Origin: Pseudomonadota bacterium
Lineage (GTDB): Bacteria; Pseudomonadota; Alphaproteobacteria; Rhizobiales; Xanthobacteraceae
DNA: 10,898 nucleotides
Assembly (NCBI GenBank): GCA_023432845.1
Contig: JAEZEY010000485.1
Coordinates: forward strand, 1 to 10,898
Direction of reading: 5' to 3'
In this document: positions 5,239-10,898 of the stretch, piece after piece
Layout: each line of letters starts with the position of its first letter
How positions within the stretch are numbered: position 1 is the stretch's first letter
Translations under genes and position numbers: made by a program
Notes under the pieces: model-generated
The model's input: the letters and a program-made list of their open reading frames with translations, nothing else
The model's database searches: none
Told to the model about the DNA's origin: nothing

Positions 5239-6690
5239 ATGACGACGAACAGCGACTTCAAGCCGTCTCGCCGCCGCAGCGGCCGCCATCTCGGCCGCCG
5301 CAGTTTCCTCAAGCACGGCGTCAGTGCCGCCGTGATGGCGGGCCTCGCGCCGGCCTTCGATGTCTTCATGCCGAACATCGCCAAGGCCGCGATCAAGCCG
5401 GAAAAGGAAGACCTCAAATTCGGCTTCATCAAGCTCACCGACATGGCGCCGATCGCCATCGCCAGGGAGCTCGGCTTCTTCGAGGACGAGGGCCTCTATG
5501 TCGCCGCCGAGCCGCAGGCGAACTGGAAGGTGCTGCTCGACCGCGTCATCACCGGCGAACTCGACGGCGCGCACATGCTGGCCGGCCAGCCGCTCGGCGC
5601 CACCGTCGGCTTCGGCACCAAGGCGCATGTCATCACGCCATTCTCGATGGACCTGAACGGCAACGGCATCACCGTGGCCAAGTCGGTCTGGGAGGAGATG
5701 ACCAGGTACATTCCGAAAGGCCCGGACGGAAAATACGTCCACCCGATCAAGGCCGATGCGCTCAAGAAGGTCGTCGACAAGTTCAAGGCGGAGGGCAAGC
5801 CCTTCAACATGGGCATGGTGTTTCCGCTGTCGACGCACAATTACGAGCTGCGCTACTGGCTCGCCTCCGGCGGACTTCACCCCGGTTTCTACTCGCCGAC
5901 CGATATCTCCGGCCAGATCCTCGCCGACGTTCTCCTGTCGGTGACGCCGCCGCCGCAGATGCCGGCGACGCTCGAGGCCGGCACCATCATGGGCTACTGC
6001 GTCGGCGAGCCGTGGAATCAGCAGGCGGTGTTCAAGGGCATCGGCGTGCCGGTCATCACCGACTACGAAATCTGGAAGAACAATCCGGAGAAGGTGTTCG
6101 GCTTCAGCGCCGACTTCCAGCAGAAGAATCCCGGCACCGTGCTCGCCGCCACCAAGGCGCTGATCCGCGCTGGCGAATGGCTCGACGCCAACAACAATGC
6201 CAACCGCATGAAGGCGGTCGAGATCCTGGCCAAGCCCGAATATGTCGGCGCCGACGCCAAGGTGATCGCCAACTCCAAGACCGGCACCTTCGAGTACGAA
6301 AAGGGCGATGCGCGGCCGGTGCCGGACTTCAACGTGTTCTTCCGCTATTTCGCGACCTATCCCTATTACTCCGACGCCGTCTGGTATCTGACTCAGATGC
6401 GCCGCTGGGGCCAGATCCCCGAAGCGAAGAGCGATACCTGGTTCGACGAAACCGCCAGGAAGGTCTATCGCCCCGATCTCTATCTCGAGGCCGCCAAGGC
6501 GCTGGTCGCGGAAGGCAAGGCGAAGAAAGCCGACTTCCCGTGGGATTCGAACGGCTATCGCGCGCCGACCTCGGAATTCATCGACGGCGTCAGTTACGAC
6601 GGCACCAGGCCGAACGCCTATCTCGACAGCCTCACCATCGGCCTCAAGGGCGACCAGAAGGTGTCTGGCGCCAAGGTAGTCGCCAAGTGA
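5239..6690 (+). CDS. nrtA: NrtA: Tat-exported nitrate/nitrite ABC transporter substrate-binding protein
   Basis: This 483-aa NrtA/CmpA-family protein captures nitrate (possibly nitrite) in the periplasm and delivers it to NrtB. The N-terminus has a clear twin-arginine signal, GRRSFLKHG, followed by a hydrophobic Ala-rich stretch; cleavage is likely near NIAKA-AIKPEK. The mature domain starts LKFGFIKLTDMAPIAIA and includes FPLSTHNYELRYW, CVGEPWNQQAV and MRRWGQIPE. Tat export means it folds before secretion. ATG 5239 is chosen because AAGGGA (5226-5231) lies 7 nt upstream; ATG 5233 is in frame and possible. An in-frame TTG further upstream falls within the terminator T-run and is rejected. The gene sits behind the NasT-controlled leader, and a strong hairpin follows it before nrtB. 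Confidence 0.95.
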   Translation: MTTNSDFKPSRRRSGRHLGRRSFLKHGVSAAVMAGLAPAFDVFMPNIAKAAIKPEKEDLKFGFIKLTDMAPIAIARELGFFEDEGLYVAAEPQANWKVLLDRVITGELDGAHMLAGQPLGATVGFGTKAHVITPFSMDLNGNGITVAKSVWEEMTRYIPKGPDGKYVHPIKADALKKVVDKFKAEGKPFNMGMVFPLSTHNYELRYWLASGGLHPGFYSPTDISGQILADVLLSVTPPPQMPATLEAGTIMGYCVGEPWNQQAVFKGIGVPVITDYEIWKNNPEKVFGFSADFQQKNPGTVLAATKALIRAGEWLDANNNANRMKAVEILAKPEYVGADAKVIANSKTGTFEYEKGDARPVPDFNVFFRYFATYPYYSDAVWYLTQMRRWGQIPEAKSDTWFDETARKVYRPDLYLEAAKALVAEGKAKKADFPWDSNGYRAPTSEFIDGVSYDGTRPNAYLDSLTIGLKGDQKVSGAKVVAK

Positions 6691-6695
6691 GGTAA

Positions 6696-6729
6696 CGGCC
6701 GGGCGTCGCCCTGCCGCCCGGCCGCTTTT
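6696..6729 (+). terminator. Hairpin between nrtA and nrtB
   Basis: CGGCCGGGCG (6696-6705) pairs perfectly with CGCCCGGCCG (6715-6724), giving a 10-bp GC-only stem with a 9-nt loop, followed by CTTTT (6725-6729). With only four T it is probably a partial terminator or an mRNA-stabilising stem. Such hairpins after the binding-protein gene usually let it be made in excess over the membrane and ATPase subunits. nrtB has its own Shine-Dalgarno downstream. Confidence 0.7.
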
Positions 6730-6771
6730 CATCGAAACATTCTGACGCGCCTGACCCGCAAGGAAACTTGA

Positions 6772-7866
6772 ATGTCGACCGCCAGCGAAGTTGCCCCACT
6801 CGCCCTCACGACCGACGCCGAGCGCGCGGCACGGCGCCAGCGCTGGCAGATGCGGATCACACGCGTTGCCGGGTTCTTCAATATTCTCGGCCTCGGCTTT
6901 GTCGTGCCGCTGATGCGCATGGCGACCGGCGAAAGCGTCAAGCCGCAACTCAAGGAATTGTGGGCCTCGACCGGCATTCCGTTGATGGCGATTGCGGCCT
7001 TTCTCGTCGTCTGGGGCTTCACGGCGCCGCTGGTGAATACCAGCCTCGGCGCGCTGCCCGGACCGGCGCAGGTCTGGCAGCAGGCCGGCGTGCTATGGGC
7101 CGATCATTTCGCCGAGCGCGCCAAGGAGCGCGCGTTTATCGAGCGGCAGGAACAGCGCAACGCCGCGCTGCTGGCGAAGGACCCGTCCGCCGAAGTGAGG
7201 ATGCGGCCTTACACCGGCAAGCCGACTTTCTTCGATCAGATCGTCACCAGCCTGCAGACCGTGTTCGCCGGCTTCCTGTTCGGAACGCTGGTGGCGGTGC
7301 CGCTCGGCGTGGTGTGCGGTTTGTCGAAGACGGTGAACACCGCGATCAACCCGCTGGTGCAGATCTTCAAGCCGGTATCGCCGCTCGCCTGGCTGCCGAT
7401 CGTCACCATGGTGGTGAGCGCGCTGTATGTCTCGGCCGATCCTCTGTTCGCCAAGTCATTCGTCATTTCGGCGATCACCGTGACCTTGTGCTCGCTGTGG
7501 CCGACCCTGATCAACACCGCGGTCGGCGTCGCCTCGATTGACAAGGATCTCATCAATGTCGGCCGCGTGCTGCGGTTGCCCTGGTACACGAAGGTCGTGA
7601 AGATCGTGCTGCCGTCGTCGCTGCCGCTGATCTTCACCGGGCTCAGGCTGTCTCTCGGCGTCGGCTGGATGGTGCTGATCGCCGCGGAAATGCTGGCGCA
7701 GAATCCGGGGCTGGGCAAATTCGTCTGGGACGAATTCCAGAACGGCTCGTCGTCCTCGCTCGCCAAGATCATGGTGGCGGTATTCACCATCGGCATTATC
7801 GGCTTCCTGCTCGACCGCGTCATGCTGGCGCTGCAGGTCACCTTCACCCATTCGGCGACGCGCTAG
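6772..7866 (+). CDS. nrtB: NrtB: nitrate ABC transporter permease
   Basis: This 364-aa inner-membrane subunit forms the nitrate channel. It belongs to the BPD_transp_1 family (NrtB/SsuC/TauC type). A cytosolic charged N-terminus (1-30) leads to hydrophobic segments near 30-50 and 66-86, then a hydrophilic stretch of about 75 residues rich in Glu, Arg and Gln, then the conserved transport core with about five segments. The coupling (EAA-like) loop is NVGRVLRLPWYTKVVKIVLP, followed by the characteristic TGLRLSLGVGW. It is longer than cyanobacterial NrtB (about 280 aa) because of the N-terminal part and the hydrophilic insert. The start ATG 6772 has AAGGA (6760-6764) 7 nt upstream. The ATPase gene begins 12 nt after the stop. 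Confidence 0.94.
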   Translation: MSTASEVAPLALTTDAERAARRQRWQMRITRVAGFFNILGLGFVVPLMRMATGESVKPQLKELWASTGIPLMAIAAFLVVWGFTAPLVNTSLGALPGPAQVWQQAGVLWADHFAERAKERAFIERQEQRNAALLAKDPSAEVRMRPYTGKPTFFDQIVTSLQTVFAGFLFGTLVAVPLGVVCGLSKTVNTAINPLVQIFKPVSPLAWLPIVTMVVSALYVSADPLFAKSFVISAITVTLCSLWPTLINTAVGVASIDKDLINVGRVLRLPWYTKVVKIVLPSSLPLIFTGLRLSLGVGWMVLIAAEMLAQNPGLGKFVWDEFQNGSSSSLAKIMVAVFTIGIIGFLLDRVMLALQVTFTHSATR

Positions 7867-7878
7867 AGGGTGAACACC

Positions 7879-9573
7879 ATGGCCATTCTCGAACTGAAGC
7901 AGATTTCGAAGTCCTACGGCGAGGGCGAAAAGCGCACGCGCGTGCTCAAGAACGTGTCGCTCAAGGTCGAGGATGGCGAGTTCGTCGCCATTGTCGGCTT
8001 TTCCGGCTCGGGCAAGACCACGCTCATCTCGTTGATGGCGGGTTTGACCCAACCTGACTCCGGAGAGGTGCTGTTCAAGGGAGCGCCGGTCAAGGAGCCG
8101 GGCCCAGAGCGCGGCGTCGTGTTCCAGAGCTACTCGCTGATGCCATGGCTGTCGGTGCGCGACAACGTCGCGCTCGCGGTCGATGCGGTGCTGGCCGGCA
8201 GGTCGGCGAAGGATCGCCACGAACGGACCGCGCGCTACGTCAACATGGTCGGTCTGTCCCATGCCACGGATCGCAAGCCGGCCGAATTGTCCGGTGGCAT
8301 GCGCCAGCGCGTTGCCGTGGCCCGCGCGCTGGCGATGGATCCGCAAGTTCTGCTGCTCGACGAGCCGCTGTCGGCGCTCGATGCGCTGACCCGCGCCAAG
8401 CTGCAGACCGAAATCGAGGATATCTGGTCGCAGGAGAAGAAAACCGTCGTCCTCATCACCAATGATGTCGACGAAGCGATCCTGCTCGCCGATCGCATTA
8501 TCCCGCTCAATCCCGGCCCCGATGCAAGCTTCGGTCCGGAATTCCGCGTGCCGTTCGAGCGGCCGCGCGACCGCGCGGCGATGAATGCCAGCCCGGCGTA
8601 CAAGAAGCTGCGCGCAGCCATCACCGAGTATCTGATGGATGCCGGCATCCAGCGCGCGGCGGGGGCGGAGGAGGCGCGCGATCTGCCGAATGTCGTGCCG
8701 GTCCGCTTCGATTCCGGTCCGCCGCCGGCCTACAAACAGGCCGCCGAAACGCCGTTCGACCAGCGCTATGTCGAGTTCTTCGAGGTCCGCAAGACATTCG
8801 CCACGCCAAAGGGCCCGCTCACGGTGGTCGACGGTTTCGATCTTCTGATGAAGAAGGGCGAATTCATCTCACTGATTGGCCATTCCGGCTGCGGCAAGTC
8901 GACGGTGCTGTCGATGGTCGCCGGGCTTCAGGATGTGACGTCCGGCGGCATCGTGCTCGACAACAAGGAAGTCGCCGGCGCCGGACCCGACCGCGCCGTG
9001 GTGTTCCAGGCGCCGTCGCTGCTGCCTTGGATGACCGCGCGCGAGAACGTCGCGCTCGGCGTCGACCGGGTCTATCCGCACGCGTCAAAGGCGGAGCGCG
9101 ACGACATCGTCACCTACTACCTGTCGCGTGTCGGCCTGGCCGACGCCATGGACAAGCGCGCCACCGAACTGTCGAACGGCATGAGGCAACGCGTCGGCAT
9201 CGCGCGGGCTTTCGCGCTGTCGCCGAAGCTTCTGCTGCTCGATGAGCCCTTCGGCATGCTGGATTCGCTGACGCGCTGGGAGCTGCAGGAAGTGCTCATG
9301 GAGGTGTGGTCGCGCACCCAGGTCACAGCGATCTGCGTCACGCATGATGTCGACGAGGCGATCTTGCTCGCCGACCGCGTGGTGATGATGACCAACGGCC
9401 CGAATGCGCGCATCGGCAAGATCATGGATGTCGATATCGAGCGGCCCCGCACGCGCCGTGCCCTGCTCGAGCACGCGCGCTACTACGAATACCGCGCGGA
9501 GCTGCTCACTTTCCTTGAAGACTTCGAGCACGGCGCCGGCGGCAAGTCGGCGGCGAAGCCCGAGGCGGCTTAG
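7879..9573 (+). CDS. nrtC: Fused two-domain nitrate transporter ATPase
   Basis: This 564-aa cytosolic protein carries two complete ABC ATPase domains in one chain, so a single polypeptide can energise NrtB. Domain 1: Walker A GFSGSGKTT (40-48), signature LSGGM (137-141), Walker B Asp161-Glu162, switch region TNDVDEA with Asn195 in place of the usual His. Domain 2: Walker A GHSGCGKST (334-342), signature LSNGM (431-435), Asp455-Glu456, and THDVDEA with His489 present. A proline-rich linker of about 80 residues joins them. Cyanobacteria use separate NrtC and NrtD, with a substrate-binding-like domain on NrtC; that domain is absent here. ATG 7879 is preferred, 8 nt after AGAGGG (7865-7870); GTG 7870 overlaps that Shine-Dalgarno. 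The flavoprotein gene follows after 23 nt. Confidence 0.92.
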   Translation: MAILELKQISKSYGEGEKRTRVLKNVSLKVEDGEFVAIVGFSGSGKTTLISLMAGLTQPDSGEVLFKGAPVKEPGPERGVVFQSYSLMPWLSVRDNVALAVDAVLAGRSAKDRHERTARYVNMVGLSHATDRKPAELSGGMRQRVAVARALAMDPQVLLLDEPLSALDALTRAKLQTEIEDIWSQEKKTVVLITNDVDEAILLADRIIPLNPGPDASFGPEFRVPFERPRDRAAMNASPAYKKLRAAITEYLMDAGIQRAAGAEEARDLPNVVPVRFDSGPPPAYKQAAETPFDQRYVEFFEVRKTFATPKGPLTVVDGFDLLMKKGEFISLIGHSGCGKSTVLSMVAGLQDVTSGGIVLDNKEVAGAGPDRAVVFQAPSLLPWMTARENVALGVDRVYPHASKAERDDIVTYYLSRVGLADAMDKRATELSNGMRQRVGIARAFALSPKLLLLDEPFGMLDSLTRWELQEVLMEVWSRTQVTAICVTHDVDEAILLADRVVMMTNGPNARIGKIMDVDIERPRTRRALLEHARYYEYRAELLTFLEDFEHGAGGKSAAKPEAA

Positions 9574-9596
9574 TGAGGCAGTAGGGTCGGGACATT

Positions 9597-10841
9597 ATGA
9601 GCGAGCCTCTCGTCATCATCGGTAACGGTATGGCCGCCGCAAAGCTGGTTGAAGAGCTCAACGCCCGCGCGCTCGGCCGCTATGCGGTCTGCGTGATCGG
9701 CGACGAGCCGCGGCTGGCCTACAACCGCGTGCTGCTGTCGTCTGTGCTGGCGCGCGAGGTGTCGCAGGGCGACATCGAACTCAAGTCAGCCGACTGGTGG
9801 CGCGCCCATGGCGTGACGCTGCTCTACGGCCATCGCGCCGTGGCGATCGATGGTGATATCCGGCGCGTCAAGCTGGCCAATGGCGCGACTTTGCCCTTTT
9901 CCAAGCTGATCCTGGCGACCGGCTCCAAAGCCATCCGCCTCAACGTGCCGGGCATGGACATGCCCGGCGTCGTCACCTTTCGCGATCTCGGCGACGTCGC
10001 CTCGATGGAGCAGGCCGCCAGAACCCACGAGAAAGCCGTCGTCATCGGGGGTGGTCTGCTCGGGCTGGAGGCGGCTTACGGTCTGGCCAAGGCCGGCATG
10101 AAAGTGTCGGTCATCCATCTGATGGACCGGTTGATGGAGCGCCAACTCGACGCAAAGGCATCGGCGATGCTGAAGGCAGCTGTCGAAGCCAAGGGCATCG
10201 CGGTCTATCTCAATGCCGAGACCGCTGCGATCAAGGGCGAACATCACGCCAGCAAGGTGTTGCTGAAGGACGGCCGCGCGATCGACGCCGATCTTGTCGT
10301 CGTCGCCGCCGGCATTCGCGCCAATAGCGATCTGGCCGCCACCGCCGGACTCGACATCAATCGCGGCATCGTGGTCGACGACCATCTGCAGTCGAGCAGG
10401 GCGGATATCTACGCCATCGGCGAATGCGCCGAGCATCGCGGCAACTGTTACGGTCTGGTGGAGCCGGCCTATGAGCAGGCGCGTGCTCTTGCCGCGCATC
10501 TTGCCGGCGGGAAGGCCGCCTATGCCGGCAGCGTGCTGGCCACCAATCTCAAGGTGTCGGGCGTCAGCGTGTTCTCGGCCGGCGACTTCATCGGCGTGCC
10601 GGGCACCGAGAGCATCGTGCTCAGCGATCCGGGCCTCGGCAGCTACAAGAAACTCGTGCTGAAAGACGGCCGGCTCGTCGGCGCGGTGCTGTTCGGCGAT
10701 ACGGCGGACGGCCTATGGTATTCCGAGCTGATCCGCAACGCCGCGCTGGTTGGCCCGATGCGCGGCGATCTCGTTTTCGGTCGCGCGCTGGCCGAACGCT
10801 CGCTGGAGCCCAATCCCGTTCCCAAAGATCTGGCGGCGTGA
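9597..10841 (+). CDS. NAD(P)H/FAD-dependent oxidoreductase of assimilatory nitrate/nitrite reduction (Flp/NasB/NirB-N type)
   Basis: This 414-aa flavoprotein resembles the N-terminal FAD/NADH module of NirB, standing alone. Visible are the N-terminal FAD-binding GNGMAAAKLVEEL (from residue 9), the NirB-like AYNRVLLSSVLA segment, the NAD(P)-binding GGGLLGLEAA (from 151), and the second FAD contact YAIGEC (272-277). It lacks the [2Fe-2S], siroheme and ferredoxin-like domains of full NirB (about 800 aa or more), so it must pass electrons to a separate reductase. Its place right after nrtABC and its NirB-like sequence suggest the electron donor for NasC-type nitrate reductase and/or a NirA-type nitrite reductase encoded further right, as reported for Flp of Bradyrhizobium. 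ATG 9597 lies 23 nt after the ATPase gene with a modest GGGA upstream. A rubredoxin or other ferredoxin reductase is a less likely alternative. Confidence 0.87.
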   Translation: MSEPLVIIGNGMAAAKLVEELNARALGRYAVCVIGDEPRLAYNRVLLSSVLAREVSQGDIELKSADWWRAHGVTLLYGHRAVAIDGDIRRVKLANGATLPFSKLILATGSKAIRLNVPGMDMPGVVTFRDLGDVASMEQAARTHEKAVVIGGGLLGLEAAYGLAKAGMKVSVIHLMDRLMERQLDAKASAMLKAAVEAKGIAVYLNAETAAIKGEHHASKVLLKDGRAIDADLVVVAAGIRANSDLAATAGLDINRGIVVDDHLQSSRADIYAIGECAEHRGNCYGLVEPAYEQARALAAHLAGGKAAYAGSVLATNLKVSGVSVFSAGDFIGVPGTESIVLSDPGLGSYKKLVLKDGRLVGAVLFGDTADGLWYSELIRNAALVGPMRGDLVFGRALAERSLEPNPVPKDLAA

Positions 10842-10870
10842 CGATGGCGCAGCGCTCACTCATTGTTGTT

Positions 10871-10898
10871 GTCATTCCGGGGCGCGAGCGGAGCGAGC
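10871..10898. repeat. Partial palindromic intergenic repeat (Bradyrhizobiaceae REP-like), cut by window end
   Basis: GTCATTCCGGGGCGCGAGCG followed by GAGCGAGC is the left part of a short palindromic repeat I recognise from intergenic spaces of Bradyrhizobium and Rhodopseudomonas-like genomes, which normally ends with a complementary CCCGGAAT arm. Only the left arm and part of the centre are inside the window. It starts 29 nt after the flavoprotein stop and probably marks an intergenic gap. Confidence 0.6.

Noticed and set aside
3660..5459. Long minus-strand open frame of 599 codons opposite nasS and its downstream region
   Set aside because: It is antisense to clearly recognisable nasS and the nrt leader, is Arg/Ala/His-rich with no domain signature, and crosses the intergenic control region; typical of GC-rich DNA.
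5044..6948. Long minus-strand open frame of 634 codons opposite nrtA
   Set aside because: Antisense to nrtA, whose Tat signal and family motifs are plain. The translation has no recognisable domain and arises from GC-rich third positions.
10844..10898. Possible new gene start (ATG 10844) after the flavoprotein gene
   Set aside because: The frame runs into the REP-like repeat, has no Shine-Dalgarno and is too short to judge at the window edge.
1..10898. CRISPR array, tRNA/rRNA, insertion sequence or prophage genes
   Set aside because: No regularly spaced repeats, tRNA-like arms, transposase motifs or phage proteins were seen. The window is explained by a catabolic operon end and a nitrate assimilation operon.

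Overview
The base composition is GC-rich. Gene content and order point to an alphaproteobacterium of the Rhizobiales (Bradyrhizobiaceae/Xanthobacteraceae-like, e.g. Bradyrhizobium, Rhodopseudomonas or Pseudolabrys relatives). Supporting signs are a NasT-NasS-NrtABC-flavoprotein gene order, a small Bradyrhizobium-type hypothetical gene, and a piece of a GTCATTCCGGGGC-type palindromic repeat cut by the right window edge. Family assignments are from reading the proteins; no database search was run.

Left block (1-2488, + strand): the end of an aromatic/acyl-CoA catabolic operon. It holds the C-terminal domain of an acyl-CoA dehydrogenase (cut by the window), a 2-aminobenzoate-CoA ligase-type AMP-forming enzyme, and a Rid/YjgF-family protein overlapping the ligase by 4 nt. 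The Rid protein has Met where canonical RidA has its substrate-carboxylate-binding Arg. A hairpin region separates this operon from a convergent 65-aa hypothetical gene (2504-2701, - strand). The promoter of that small gene carries two 12-bp direct repeats, 22 bp apart, resembling PhaR operators.

Right block (about 3020-10841, + strand): nitrate assimilation. nasT (ANTAR RNA-binding antiterminator) and nasS (cytosolic nitrate sensor derived from an ABC substrate-binding protein) overlap by 4 nt and are preceded by a sigma-54-like promoter. Next comes a roughly 300-bp control region: two NtrC-like TGC-N11-GCA sites, an IHF-like site, a near-consensus sigma-54 promoter (TGGCACG-N4-TTGTA), and an RNA leader. 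The leader has two adjacent hairpins with ANNGNN hexaloops, the second overlapping the 5' arm of a strong intrinsic terminator with a T6GT5 tract. Downstream are nrtA (Tat-exported nitrate-binding protein), nrtB (permease), a fused two-domain ATPase (nrtC) and an NAD(P)H/FAD oxidoreductase of the NirB-N-terminal/Flp type, which probably feeds electrons to nitrate and/or nitrite reductase genes beyond the window.

Inferred logic: low nitrogen acts through NtrC and sigma-54 to start transcription of nasTS and nrtABC. Nitrate binding to NasS frees NasT, which stabilises the two hexaloop hairpins, blocks the terminator, and lets polymerase into nrtABC and the reductase genes. The leader is the most informative non-coding element in the window.
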